Origin: a virus
Direction: 5' to 3' (one strand)
DNA length: 34,467 bases
IMG/VR virus record: IMGVR_UViG_3300020053_000033
Span: 1 to 34,467 of that record
Each line of letters starts with the position of its first letter. Positions within the stretch are counted from its first letter, which is position 1. The notes under the pieces are model-generated. The model was given only the letters and a program-made list of their open reading frames with translations, made no database searches and had not been told where the DNA came from. Positions 23,526-31,611 of the stretch are shown one piece after another. The translations under genes were made by a program, and so were the position numbers.

Positions 23526-23554
23526 TTGACTGGTGCAGATTTCTGCACCATACT
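23526..23554 (+). promoter_or_regulatory. Early promoter, rightward
   Basis: TTGACT (23526-23531), a 17-bp spacer and CATACT (23549-23554) match a sigma70 promoter pattern (5/6 and 4/6 bases). The spacer is almost exactly the palindromic operator, so a bound repressor would block polymerase. The predicted start, about 7 bases past the -10, is some 40 bases upstream of the first early gene. Confidence 0.7.
23531..23550. promoter_or_regulatory. Operator O2, perfect palindrome inside the early promoter
   Basis: GGTGCAGA-TT-TCTGCACC with matching flanking T and A gives a 9-bp perfect inverted repeat around TT. It fills the spacer of the early promoter at 23526-23554 and shares sequence with O1 30 bp away. 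Such paired sites in the divergent region are typical of the lysis-lysogeny switch. Confidence 0.85.
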
Positions 23555-23602
23555 AAGTCCAAGATAACTTAATTAGTCCCAACATAATAACGGAGTTACA
23601 AA

Positions 23603-23824
23603 ATGACGCAAACTGCCACAGCCGATCAAGTCAAAGCGGCACTCTACAAAAAAGGCACCACTTTGAAAGGATGGTGCATCGAACATGAATTCAATTACCG
23701 CACCACCCTGAACGCAGTGAATCGCCACACCAGCGGTAATGCTCGTCAGCCTTGGGGTCCACTTACCCGAAAAATCCTATCTGCGCTGGAAAAAGAAACC
23801 GGCTTTCAGTTACTACCAAACTAA
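23603..23824 (+). CDS. Small Ner / BcepMu gp16-like DNA-binding regulator
   Basis: 73 residues from ATG 23603 with GGAG 7 bases upstream. A helix-turn-helix is apparent in KGTTLKGWCIEHEFNYRTTL (residues 17-36), followed by AVNRHTSGN and PWGPLTRKILSALEKETGF. The pattern of a short regulator with tryptophan-led HTH and a terminal helix resembles the BcepMu gp16 family and plays the positional role of Ner, the first gene of the early operon that turns down early and repressor transcription. Family assignment is tentative. Confidence 0.72.
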   Translation: MTQTATADQVKAALYKKGTTLKGWCIEHEFNYRTTLNAVNRHTSGNARQPWGPLTRKILSALEKETGFQLLPN

Positions 23825-23835
23825 CAGGTGACTAA

Positions 23836-24150
23836 ATGACTACGAAAAGTAATGACCGAATTAGCAGCAGCGCCTTAAAAGTGCTGACTGTTTTAAAAGC
23901 GTTAAAGGGTCACACCTTCGTTGGCCTGAGTAATTCTGATTTAGCCAAAGGGCTAGAGGAAACACCCACAACAATTAACCGCTGCTTGAACACGCTTATC
24001 GAAGCTGGTTTAGCGGTCAAACTTGATAATGGTCGATTTGCTTTAAGCGTTGGCATGTTGCAAATCGCAGTGGCACATGCAAACGAAATGGGCCGTGCGG
24101 CAGATCGCATTCAAGAGCTGACACAGCGCATTAACACTTGCAAGCTTTAA
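23836..24150 (+). CDS. IclR-type winged-helix regulator (N-terminal domain only)
   Basis: 104 residues from ATG 23836, with AGGTGACTAA before it. Residues 10-70 match the HTH_IclR domain: SSALKVLTVLKALKG, NSDLAKGLEETPTTINRCL and TLIEAGLAVKLDNGRFAL. The effector-binding domain of true IclR proteins is absent; only a short helix follows (HANEMGRAADRIQELTQRI), perhaps for dimerisation. It is in the early operon between the small regulator and the transposase-linked genes and may be a second control protein or a transposition accessory. Confidence 0.8.
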   Translation: MTTKSNDRISSSALKVLTVLKALKGHTFVGLSNSDLAKGLEETPTTINRCLNTLIEAGLAVKLDNGRFALSVGMLQIAVAHANEMGRAADRIQELTQRINTCKL

Positions 24151-24160
24151 GGGACAAATC

Positions 24161-25147
24161 ATGACCTCAAATAACGAACAAAATAAAACTGAAGTACAAC
24201 TGGACATGGCTTATGACATTGAAAAAGCCAATGAGCTGCAAAAGACAGCATCTATTCTTGGCCAAAACAATGATGACAGAGACTTAGCTAACCAGATCTT
24301 AGGTCAGGTGCAAATGGCTAACGCGTTGGCGAGATTCTCCGACGTCGTAAGTTTAACAAAACTGCAGTACATCAAAGAAACCAAGCTGTATCGGTCTTTG
24401 AAGGGCAAAAAGGGCATAACTCCTGATGGTGTTGAAATCTCCGATGTCGGAACTTTTGAAGGCTTTTGCCAAGCGCTTGGCATGTCTTACTCAAAGGTGA
24501 ATGAAGACTTAGTAAATCTGAAAGCATTTGGTGAAACCGCACTTAACAACCTAACAGCTATGGGCATTGGTTATCGTGAAATGCGCCAGTACCGCAAGCT
24601 ACCAGAAGACCAGCAACAAGCTCTGATTGAAGTAGCGAAGGCTGGCGACAAAGAAGCCTTTGTGGATTTAGCTGAAGAGATTATCAGCAAGCACACTTTT
24701 GAAAAACGCCAGTTGATTACCGACCTGGACGAAGTGAAAGCCGACTATGAAGCCCAAGGCGAACTGCTGTCTAACAGCCGCAAAGAGCTGGACGAAACCA
24801 AGCTGGAGCTGGAGAAAATCCGCCGCCGCATTCAAACCCAAAAGCCCAGCGAAGTAATGCAGCAGTTGCACATAGAAACCAGTGGCATGTTTGCGGAAGT
24901 CACCGCGCTTTTGGTCGGCAAAATTGCCCCTGCCATGCAAGCCCTTGCGGAGACAGGTAAAGAGATTGGCGACGACCAACGCCAGTACATGGCCAGCATG
25001 CTGAACTTAATTGAAAGCCGCATTAGTACCCTGCGTGAGGAATACGAACTAAACGACTTAGCTGCCACAGAACCTGACTGGTTACGCCCAGGCGCACTTG
25101 AAGAAGCGGAAGCCTTAGTGGCTACCCAGCAAAGTCAGGAGCAGTAA
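24161..25147 (+). CDS. Early coiled-coil protein upstream of transposase, unknown
   Basis: 328 residues from ATG 24161 (MTSNNEQNKTEVQLDMAYD), preceded by GGGACAAATC. Residues 55-140 look like a DNA-binding unit of the DUF3102/ParB-like style: TKLQYIKETKLYRSLKGKKG, then TFEGFCQALGMSYSKVNEDL (HTH-like) and a following GIGYREMRQYRKLPEDQQ. A coiled coil spans about 185-230 (SRKELDETKLELEKIRRRIQ), then a helical C-terminal part. It ends two bases before the transposase gene. I associate similar proteins with this position in other BcepMu-type prophages; role unknown, perhaps DNA bridging or strand-transfer support. Confidence 0.75.
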   Translation: MTSNNEQNKTEVQLDMAYDIEKANELQKTASILGQNNDDRDLANQILGQVQMANALARFSDVVSLTKLQYIKETKLYRSLKGKKGITPDGVEISDVGTFEGFCQALGMSYSKVNEDLVNLKAFGETALNNLTAMGIGYREMRQYRKLPEDQQQALIEVAKAGDKEAFVDLAEEIISKHTFEKRQLITDLDEVKADYEAQGELLSNSRKELDETKLELEKIRRRIQTQKPSEVMQQLHIETSGMFAEVTALLVGKIAPAMQALAETGKEIGDDQRQYMASMLNLIESRISTLREEYELNDLAATEPDWLRPGALEEAEALVATQQSQEQ

Positions 25148-25149
25148 GC

Positions 25150-26913
25150 ATGAATCCGGTTATTAACGAACGCATAACAGCACTGGCGCAGGCGGTGCGC
25201 TCTGCTGGCCACGGCGAAAAGCAGCAGTTAATTGCCGATGCAGCGCGCGAACTGGGCAAGTCAACAGGCAGCATTTACCGGCTGCTCGACAAGCTAACCA
25301 TAAAAACCCAAACCCGCAAACGCCGTGCCGATGCTGACCAAAGCAGCCTGACTATTGAAGAAGCCAGGTTGATCAGCGGTGTGATGATTGAAAGCTACCG
25401 CAGCAACAGAAAGCGCCTGTATAGCTTGAATGATGCGGTGGATCATCTGCGCGACAATGGCATGCTGCGGGCTGAGCGTGTAGATACCGGCAGCGGCGAA
25501 GTACTGCCGCTGAGCTACAGCGCTATAGCGCGTGCTATGCGTACTTATGGAGTGCATCCAGATCAGTTGGCACAGCCTGAGCCTCATGTAGAAATAGCCA
25601 CAGATCACCCAAACCATATGTGGCAAATCGACGCCAGTTTGTGTGTGCTGTATTACCTGAAGCCCAGTGCAGGCTCTAACGGTTTGCACGTCATGGATGC
25701 TGCCAAGTTCTACAAAAACAAGCCAGCTAACGTCGCCCGTATTATGGCTGACAGGGTGTGGTCGTACGAAATCACCGATCATGCTTCTGGCTGGATTTAC
25801 GTTGAATATGTAATGGGCGCTGAAAGCGGCTTTAACCTGTGCAACGTGTTTATCAACGCCATGCAAGAGCGTGGTGGTGCCGACATGATGCACGGCGTAC
25901 CAAAAATCCTCTACATGGACCCAGGCAGCGCTAACACCGGAGCCTTAACGCAAAACCTATGTAAAAGCTTAGGCATTAATGCTATTGCCCACGCTGCAGG
26001 TAATGCACGGGCCACTGGGCAAGTTGAAAACGCCCGTAACATTATTGAGCGTAAGTTTGAAGCGGGTTTGCGCTTTCGCCCTGTGGCGGATTTAGCTGAA
26101 CTAAATGCACTGGCCGCACAATGGCGCGCTGTGTTTAACGCCAAAGCTGTGCATAGACGCACCAACGCCACACGCAGCAGCGTATGGATGCGGATCACTC
26201 AAGAGCAGTTAGTAAAAGCCCCGAGCGCTGAAGTATGCCGCGAACTGGCCGTTGCTAACCCTCAAGAACGCAAAGTAACACCCAAGTTGCGGGTTAATTT
26301 TAACGGTGCTGAATACGACGTAAGTGGTGTTCAAAGCGTGATGGTTGGTGAAAAGATTCTGATCACCCGCAACCCGTGGCGAACCGATGCCGCTCAGGTG
26401 GTGATGCGCGACGTTGAAGGTAACGAAGTATTTTTCGTGGTACCAGAAGTTAAAAAAGACAATTTGGGCTACGCAACTACAGCTCAGAAAGCTGGCGAAG
26501 GTTACGCCCGAAAAGCCAATACACCAGCACAGGACGCCAAAGCCGAAATAGAAAAAATCATGACGGGTACCAGCACAGCTACCGAAGCTGAGGCGGCCCG
26601 TAAAGCCAAAGCTCTGCCACTGGACGGCAAGTTTAACCCTTACAAAGGGCTGGACGACGCGCAGCTACCTACCTTTATGCCGCGCAAAGGGACTGCACAC
26701 GAACTGAAAGCCCCGACAGTGGAAACCCCAACTTTGACCACAGTGCAACTCGCTATGCGTCTGCGCACCCGCATGGGTGCCAATTGGACTGCAGAGCATT
26801 TTGCCTGGTTGCAACAACGGTTCCCTGAAGGCGCTAAAGAAGAACAGCTGGACAGCATAGTGCAACAGCTAACTAAACCAGTAGCCGCCTTGCGCGTGGT
26901 AGGGAATGAATGA
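25150..26913 (+). CDS. A: DDE transposase (MuA / BcepMu TnpA-like)
   Basis: 587 residues from ATG 25150. An N-terminal HTH region (IADAARELGKSTGSIYRLLD, residues 28-47) should bind phage ends. The retroviral-integrase-like core carries D161 (NHMWQIDAS), D257 (LYMDPGSANTG) and E293 (GQVENARN), a D-D-35-E spacing as expected. A beta-barrel Mu C-terminal-like region follows (KVTPKLRVNFNGAEYDVSG; VMVGEKILITRNPW). Near the end is a linker and a B-interaction-like tail (LAMRLRTRMGANWTAEHFAWL). It carries out replicative transposition and integration. It is only distantly MuA-like and resembles the BcepMu type. Confidence 0.96.
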   Translation: MNPVINERITALAQAVRSAGHGEKQQLIADAARELGKSTGSIYRLLDKLTIKTQTRKRRADADQSSLTIEEARLISGVMIESYRSNRKRLYSLNDAVDHLRDNGMLRAERVDTGSGEVLPLSYSAIARAMRTYGVHPDQLAQPEPHVEIATDHPNHMWQIDASLCVLYYLKPSAGSNGLHVMDAAKFYKNKPANVARIMADRVWSYEITDHASGWIYVEYVMGAESGFNLCNVFINAMQERGGADMMHGVPKILYMDPGSANTGALTQNLCKSLGINAIAHAAGNARATGQVENARNIIERKFEAGLRFRPVADLAELNALAAQWRAVFNAKAVHRRTNATRSSVWMRITQEQLVKAPSAEVCRELAVANPQERKVTPKLRVNFNGAEYDVSGVQSVMVGEKILITRNPWRTDAAQVVMRDVEGNEVFFVVPEVKKDNLGYATTAQKAGEGYARKANTPAQDAKAEIEKIMTGTSTATEAEAARKAKALPLDGKFNPYKGLDDAQLPTFMPRKGTAHELKAPTVETPTLTTVQLAMRLRTRMGANWTAEHFAWLQQRFPEGAKEEQLDSIVQQLTKPVAALRVVGNE

Positions 26914-28064
26914 TGTTGAAGCTTAAAAGTTTACTGATTACTTGCAAAGCCAGTCAGGCGGAACTAGCCCGCCATCTGGTGTTAAGCCCAGCTGCTGTTG
27001 CGCAACTGGTGAACCATAACCAGCTACCAAAAAATGCCGAAGAAATTCAGCTGCAGGAAAAGATTTATCAGTTTCTGGTGCAACGGGGCATTGCTCTGAG
27101 TGAAGCGCACCAGGCGCTGGAAGAAGAGGCCGGGGCCGCTGAGAACAGCCCCAACCAACAACACACGTCCGTGGAGGACCTTTTAATGTTACTACGTAAA
27201 CAGCAATTAACACCAGCCGCCAGAACAGCTTTTGGCTTAGCACGTAACCCGTTTGATGAAGTACGCAGCAGCGACGAAGTATTTTTAACACCAGACAGCC
27301 GCTATGTGCGCGAAGCACTGCGCGCCACTGCACGCCACGGCGGTTTTATGGCTGTGGTTGGTGAATCAGGTGCAGGCAAAAGCACCTTGCGCCGTGACCT
27401 GATTGAATGGATTTCCCGCGAAAGCCAGCAAGTACTGGTTATTGAGCCTTACGTACTTGGCATGGAAAGCAACGACATTAAGGGCAAAACCTTAAAAGCT
27501 GCCCACATAGCCGAAGCCATTATGGCCACTGTTGCACCAGGTGTAAGCCCTAAGCGCAGCCCTGAAGCCCGCTTCCGTCAGGTACACAACGTGCTGAAAG
27601 AATCGCACCGCGTGGGCAACCGCCACTTGTTGATCATAGAAGAAGCGCACGGCCTGAGTATTCCTACGTTAAAGCACCTTAAACGCTTCTTTGAGCTGGA
27701 GAACGGCTTCAGCAAGTTGTTAGGCATTGTGCTGATCGGCCAGAGCGAACTGGCCGAGAACCTGGACGAGCGCAACCCCGAAGTGCGTGAAGTAGTTCAA
27801 CGCTGTGAAGTGGTGACTTTAAACCCGCTGGATAACGAGCTGGAGGGTTACCTGAAGCACCGTTTTAACCTGATCAGCAAACCACTGGCTGATGTGATGA
27901 ACAGTGCAGCCATTGAAGCGCTGCGCGCCAAACTGACTGGCTCTACTGGCCAACACAGCGTGTTATACCCGCTGGCCATTCACAACGTGCTAACTGCAGC
28001 GCTGAATTTGGCAGCTGAACTTGGTGCGCCGCAACTAACAGCCGAACTCATTCTGGAGGTGTGA
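26910..28064 (+). CDS. B: AAA+ target-selection ATPase (MuB / BcepMu TnpB-like)
   Basis: 384 residues; ATG 26910 overlaps the transposase stop. An N-terminal HTH (CKASQAELARHLVLSPAAVA, residues 12-31) is followed by an ExeA-like AAA+ domain: FGLARNPFDE (108-117), Walker A GESGAGKST (151-159), Walker B LLIIEEAH (240-247) and an arginine-rich region (QRCEVVTLNPL). MuB proteins form ATP-dependent filaments on DNA, choose target sites and stimulate the transposase. The larger-than-Mu size (Mu B is 312) is from the N-terminal HTH and linker. Order A-B is universal for these phages. Confidence 0.94.
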   Translation: MMLKLKSLLITCKASQAELARHLVLSPAAVAQLVNHNQLPKNAEEIQLQEKIYQFLVQRGIALSEAHQALEEEAGAAENSPNQQHTSVEDLLMLLRKQQLTPAARTAFGLARNPFDEVRSSDEVFLTPDSRYVREALRATARHGGFMAVVGESGAGKSTLRRDLIEWISRESQQVLVIEPYVLGMESNDIKGKTLKAAHIAEAIMATVAPGVSPKRSPEARFRQVHNVLKESHRVGNRHLLIIEEAHGLSIPTLKHLKRFFELENGFSKLLGIVLIGQSELAENLDERNPEVREVVQRCEVVTLNPLDNELEGYLKHRFNLISKPLADVMNSAAIEALRAKLTGSTGQHSVLYPLAIHNVLTAALNLAAELGAPQLTAELILEV

Positions 28065-28065
28065 T

Positions 28066-28326
28066 GTGAGAACAAATCAGCAGGTGATGGCAGAGCTTTC
28101 TGCTGCAATCACCGGAGTTCGCAAGTTAACAAAAAGCGGCTTTCAGGTGCTTGATGTGGCAATGGGCAACACCCGCCCGCTGATCACTATTAAGCCACCG
28201 TCAAAGCCAGTGAAAGGCAGCGCACCTGTGCGTATTCGCCACCAGTTCGGCATCACCGAGCAGGTCCATGTAGCTAAATTTGCCGGTTGCCTGATCACCT
28301 GGGCCGCCGAAGTTGTGAACGGTTAA
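28066..28326 (+). CDS. Small early protein, unknown
   Basis: 86 residues from GTG 28066, chosen because GGAGG lies 6 bases upstream, inside the end of B. The sequence is basic in the middle (PLITIKPPSKPVKGSAP) with a C-terminal strand-helix (HVAKFAGCLITWAAEVV). No domain is recognised. It is soluble and probably a minor early factor co-transcribed with A and B. Confidence 0.7.
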   Translation: MRTNQQVMAELSAAITGVRKLTKSGFQVLDVAMGNTRPLITIKPPSKPVKGSAPVRIRHQFGITEQVHVAKFAGCLITWAAEVVNG

Positions 28327-28335
28327 GGGGGCTTT

Positions 28336-28818
28336 ATGACGTCAGTTTTAAATACAGCCAAAGCGCCTACTGCAGAAGCGGTTTTGATGGAAATTGCAGT
28401 GGCTGCCAGCCTGCGCGAAAAGTACGGCACCAACCAGCCAGATAAAGCCTACGAAGATGGTGTGATGGATGCGCTGTTGTGGGTTCTTGGCAGCAAACAA
28501 CCGCAGCTGGTGGAGGATGACCAGTCGGAAACTATGCCAGTTATTGCCTGGGAAAAAGCGCCTGAAAACTGTGTTGGTTATTCAGTTGGCACTGCAGGAT
28601 CAGGCTATTGGGTAACGTACAACAGCATTGGCACCTTGCTGCAACCAACGAGATACCAGCATGCACTGAATGAAGTTGGCTTTTACCGCAGACCCTGCAG
28701 CGGCTGTGGCAAAACAGGTGGCGGAAAATGCCCCGACTGTGGTTCGGTGATGGGCGATGCAACCTATGCCGAAATGCTGGGCGCTGGCGTGTTTGCTATT
28801 GGGGGCTTTAAGGCATGA
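28336..28818 (+). CDS. Early protein with C-terminal zinc ribbon, unknown
   Basis: 160 residues from ATG 28336, with AAGGGGG upstream. An N-terminal helical part ([17 protein letters not shown], then [16 protein letters not shown]) precedes a Gly/Tyr-rich middle and a CxxC-GxGGGKCxxC pair ([15 protein letters not shown], about residues 120-134) that should bind one zinc ion, DnaJ-like in style. It overlaps the next gene by 4 bases (ATGA). Function unknown. Confidence 0.72.
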   Translation: MTSVLNTAKAPTAEAVLMEIAVAASLREKYGTNQPDKAYEDGVMDALLWVLGSKQPQLVEDDQSETMPVIAWEKAPENCVGYSVGTAGSGYWVTYNSIGTLLQPTRYQHALNEVGFYRRPCSGCGKTGGGKCPDCGSVMGDATYAEMLGAGVFAIGGFKA

Positions 28819-29501
28819 ACGAGAAAGCCCTGGATAAAATCAAAAAGTTGTTAGCTCTGGCCAAATCCACCAGCAGCGAACACGAAGCGGCGAATGCTCT
28901 GCGTAAGGCTCAAGCGCTTATGCGTGAGTACCAGCTCAATGAAACCGATGTGGCCCTGCACGAAATATCAGAGCAGCACACAAAACGCGCCAACAATGCC
29001 CAAAAACAACCTAAATGGGCATCGCTTCTTGCCTACACGGTTTGTCAGGCGTTTGGCATTAACCATTTCATTAACTGGCGCAGGGATATTGGCAGCTGTA
29101 TCACGTTTTATGGCCCGAAAGACAGGGTTGAAATTGGTACCTATTGCTATGAAGTGCTGGCACCTCAACTGGTGAAAGCTCGTAAAGAATTTCAGGCGGG
29201 ATTAAATAAACGCCTGCTAAAAAAAACCAAAATCAACAGAGCTGACTTGTTCGCTGAAGGGTGGATCACATCTGTCTATCGCAAAGTTGAGGCTCTGGTA
29301 CCTACCGAAGAAGAGCAGCAACTTATCCAGCTTTATCAGGAAAAGAACCATCCCGACTTAACCACAGTGAAGAACCGCTCTGCAGAACAGCGCAAGCGTG
29401 ACATGGGTGGATTTTTTGAAGGGTTAGTGCAAGGCCGCAAGGCTCAACTTAATGCCGGTGTTGCAGGTGCAGCACAAGGGCGCATCGCTAAAACGGAGTA
29501 A
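28815..29501 (+). CDS. DUF2786 protein
   Basis: 228 residues from ATG 28815. The N-terminal DUF2786 block is clear ([20 protein letters not shown], then [20 protein letters not shown]), followed by a central region ([40 protein letters not shown]) and a basic C-terminal part. DUF2786 proteins are common early genes of Mu-like and other prophages; no activity is known. The gene overlaps its neighbour upstream by 4 bases. Confidence 0.88.
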   Translation: MNEKALDKIKKLLALAKSTSSEHEAANALRKAQALMREYQLNETDVALHEISEQHTKRANNAQKQPKWASLLAYTVCQAFGINHFINWRRDIGSCITFYGPKDRVEIGTYCYEVLAPQLVKARKEFQAGLNKRLLKKTKINRADLFAEGWITSVYRKVEALVPTEEEQQLIQLYQEKNHPDLTTVKNRSAEQRKRDMGGFFEGLVQGRKAQLNAGVAGAAQGRIAKTE

Positions 29502-29505
29502 CACC

Positions 29506-30138
29506 ATGACAGAACAGCAAGCCATACCAACGCCAGAGGGGTATTGGAAAGACGCCAAAGGCAAATTAACCCACGAGTCTCTTATACGCCCGATCGACAG
29601 GGAACGCGACAAGTTGGTTAAAGAGTTATTCAGTAAATCGTTAGCCGTCAGTGCATGCCTGGCTGAATTTAAAAAGCGCGCCTTTGGTGACATTGAAGCC
29701 TTTGTTGCTTTGTCGCTGGAGCAATACAAGGTGGATGTTGGTGGTAAAAAAGGCAACGTTACGCTGTATAGCTACGATGGCCAGTACAAAGTCATGCGGG
29801 CCATACAGGACAGCATGAAGTTTGATGAACGCATCCTGGCAGCGAAGGAGCTGATTTATCAGTGCGTCACTGAATGGACACAGGGAGCACGGCCAGAGGC
29901 AAAAGCCATCATTGATCACGCATTTAAAACCGACAACGACGGCAATTTAAGTGTGTCTCGCATACTGTCCCTACGCAAGTTGGATATTAAGGACGCACGC
30001 TGGATACAGGCAATGGATGCCATCAGCGAGTCGCTGCAGGTAGTAAGCAGCAAGGCTTACATTCGGGTGTATGAGCGCATTGGTGAAACTGATCTATATC
30101 GCCAGATCCCCCTTGATTTATCAGCGGTGTCGTTATGA
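29506..30138 (+). CDS. DUF3164 protein
   Basis: 210 residues from ATG 29506 (MTEQQAIPTPEGYWKDAKG) with CGGAG upstream; a longer frame to 29452 overlaps the upstream gene and is rejected. Typical DUF3164 blocks are visible: GYWKDAKGKLTHESLIRP near the N-terminus, GNVTLYSYDGQYKVMRAIQD in the middle and SLRKLDIKDARWIQAMDAI near the C-terminus. This family is a regular early gene of Mu-like phages, encoded near Gam or GemA. Its function is unknown. It overlaps the next gene by 4 bases. Confidence 0.9.
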   Translation: MTEQQAIPTPEGYWKDAKGKLTHESLIRPIDRERDKLVKELFSKSLAVSACLAEFKKRAFGDIEAFVALSLEQYKVDVGGKKGNVTLYSYDGQYKVMRAIQDSMKFDERILAAKELIYQCVTEWTQGARPEAKAIIDHAFKTDNDGNLSVSRILSLRKLDIKDARWIQAMDAISESLQVVSSKAYIRVYERIGETDLYRQIPLDLSAVSL

Positions 30139-30404
30139 GCGCCGTTTCTATTCTCCAGCATCAGCCAGTGCAAGAATTGCCAGCAGCTCTGGTTGATAGC
30201 CAATACGACAACGACCTGCTGAACCGCATTGCTTGCGAATCGCCAACCTTTGCCAGGTTGGTGATTGACTCGCTGCAGTACCTGGACCAGTACGAAGACA
30301 ATCACCTGCCGACCTGGTTAGGCAGCTTTATGGATGGTCGACCAAAAACACAGGTTCAGCTGGTTTTAACCCAAAACCACCAATTCACTATTGACGAGGA
30401 CTAA
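30135..30404 (+). CDS. Small acidic early protein, unknown
   Basis: 89 residues; ATG 30135 overlaps the stop of the DUF3164 gene (ATGA). The protein is acidic and helical (ALVDSQYDNDLLNRIACES, RLVIDSLQYLDQYEDN) with a strand-like end (TQVQLVLTQNHQFTIDED). Acidic small early proteins in phages sometimes mimic DNA or block defence enzymes, but no such family is recognised here. Confidence 0.68.
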   Translation: MSAVSILQHQPVQELPAALVDSQYDNDLLNRIACESPTFARLVIDSLQYLDQYEDNHLPTWLGSFMDGRPKTQVQLVLTQNHQFTIDED

Positions 30405-30407
30405 GCC

Positions 30408-30752
30408 ATGTCACGCGATAAATACCACTGCCCAGTATGCGGCAAACTGAAAAGAATTGAAGGCCCGGTCACTATGGCATTAGGTGACAAAGTGAACTTT
30501 ACGATAACTGCTGTGAACGGCAGAGAAGTGCGGGCCAAAGCCGCTAAAGGAACATTAGTGGAGCTTCAGCCACTTTCGGCAATTGTGAGTTGCAAAGGCG
30601 TTCTTCATCAAGTAAAGCGCGATTCAGTTACCCCTGAAGACGCACCAAACCCGCTGACTTACGCCTTTTCAGAACTGTGCGAATGCCCGAAGGAAACAGG
30701 TGAAGATACCACAGCAATAGAAACCTCCGACTTCCCTATTGAAGAGGCCTAA
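30408..30752 (+). CDS. Early protein with N-terminal CxxC, unknown
   Basis: 114 residues from ATG 30408. It begins MSRDKYHCPVCGKLKRIEG and carries a second Cys pair (ELCECPKET) near residue 92-94, so a zinc site split across the chain is likely. Between them is a beta-rich segment (ALGDKVNFTITAVNGREV; GTLVELQPLSAIVSCKGVLH). No membrane segment. It follows its neighbour by 3 bases. Function not known. Confidence 0.68.
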   Translation: MSRDKYHCPVCGKLKRIEGPVTMALGDKVNFTITAVNGREVRAKAAKGTLVELQPLSAIVSCKGVLHQVKRDSVTPEDAPNPLTYAFSELCECPKETGEDTTAIETSDFPIEEA

Positions 30753-30755
30753 GCG

Positions 30756-31034
30756 ATGAATACCTTTGCGAAATTATTTGAAACCATACATGGACAACTT
30801 CTTGTAATGCTGCGCACTGACGGCGCAACTGAAGACAGTCCTTGCATCACTTTTACCATGCAGCCAGAAGGTTTAGGGTTATGTGAAACCAAGATAGCTT
30901 TCGTTGACACGGACCATGGTTATGACGCTGCCGAAAAAGCCTTTGAGAACATGAATGAAGAGGCGGCAATAGAAGGAGTCAGGCCTCTTTTGGATCTTCT
31001 TGAACGTGTTAATGAAACGGTTGAGGACGAATAA
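30756..31034 (+). CDS. Small acidic early protein, unknown
   Basis: 92 residues from ATG 30756, three bases after the previous stop. Strongly acidic, with a beta-rich core (GQLLVMLRTDGATEDSPCI, TFTMQPEGLGLCETKIAFV) and a helical, acidic end (EGVRPLLDLLERVNETVEDE). No domain recognised. Confidence 0.66.
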   Translation: MNTFAKLFETIHGQLLVMLRTDGATEDSPCITFTMQPEGLGLCETKIAFVDTDHGYDAAEKAFENMNEEAAIEGVRPLLDLLERVNETVEDE

Positions 31035-31036
31035 AA

Positions 31037-31315
31037 ATGGCCACTCCGATCATGATGAACATACACCCTGACGTCTTAGTCAGGGTTGCAAAAGAGGTTG
31101 TGCACCAGAACAAAAAATGGGGCACCGATCACATTAAAAGCCAGTCGGTACCAGGACATTTATTGGTACTGAAAAACCTGCTGCAACGCGCAGAACAGGG
31201 CTGGCTGCAGAACAACCAAGGCCGCACATCTGCAGAAGGTGAACTAGCACAACTTGCCGCTGTTGCACTGCAGGCGCTGAACAATATTCACCTGGAACGC
31301 GAAGCAAAGCGCTAA
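31037..31315 (+). CDS. MazG-like / small helical early protein
   Basis: 92 residues from ATG 31037. All-helical pattern with KEVVHQNKKWGTDH near residues 19-32 and SAEGELAQLAAVALQALNNI near 65-84. The KWG...GELAQLAAVA arrangement recalls phage MazG-like all-alpha NTP pyrophosphatase relatives, but the metal-binding ExxE pairs are not clearly complete. Call is tentative; it may only share the fold. Confidence 0.55.
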   Translation: MATPIMMNIHPDVLVRVAKEVVHQNKKWGTDHIKSQSVPGHLLVLKNLLQRAEQGWLQNNQGRTSAEGELAQLAAVALQALNNIHLEREAKR

Positions 31316-31338
31316 CCACAACTTAGGAGAACTGAATT

Positions 31339-31611
31339 ATGAACGTTATGAAAAATCAGTACGGCTATATGGACGGTTTAGGCAAATTTATCTTGATGGT
31401 GATTATAGTTTTGATGGTCGTTGCCGCGTTAATTGGCGCAGCCGTTGGCGCTTTTGCCACTGGCCTGCCGTCAGAACTCACCGAAATGAAGGAACACTGC
31501 GAAGCGGATCTGCCACGGGATGAAATTTGCGTGTTTATAGCTGTCCCTGAGCTGGAAGAAGATTCCTGCCCTGAAGCCGAAGTATTTAACCAGGCTGAGG
31601 TGCTGAAATGA
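31339..31611 (+). CDS. Small single-span membrane protein, unknown
   Basis: 90 residues from ATG 31339 with AGGAG 9 bases upstream. One hydrophobic helix at about residues 15-42 (GKFILMVIIVLMVVAALIGA) precedes an acidic C-terminal region with four Cys (HCEADLPRDEICVFIAV; EEDSCPEAEVF has another). The likely topology puts the Cys-bearing tail in the periplasm, where two disulfides could form. It overlaps the next gene by 4 bases. A role in superinfection exclusion or membrane modification is a guess. Confidence 0.68.
   Translation: MNVMKNQYGYMDGLGKFILMVIIVLMVVAALIGAAVGAFATGLPSELTEMKEHCEADLPRDEICVFIAVPELEEDSCPEAEVFNQAEVLK

Noticed and set aside
23550-23578. Repressor promoter with -10 TAGTAT on the minus strand
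   Set aside because: The -10 is acceptable but no -35 is found at 16-18 bp spacing, so it is not listed as a feature.
25294-25893. Minus-strand 199-residue frame opposite the transposase gene
   Set aside because: Antisense to the DDE core, with no ribosome site and no recognisable protein features.
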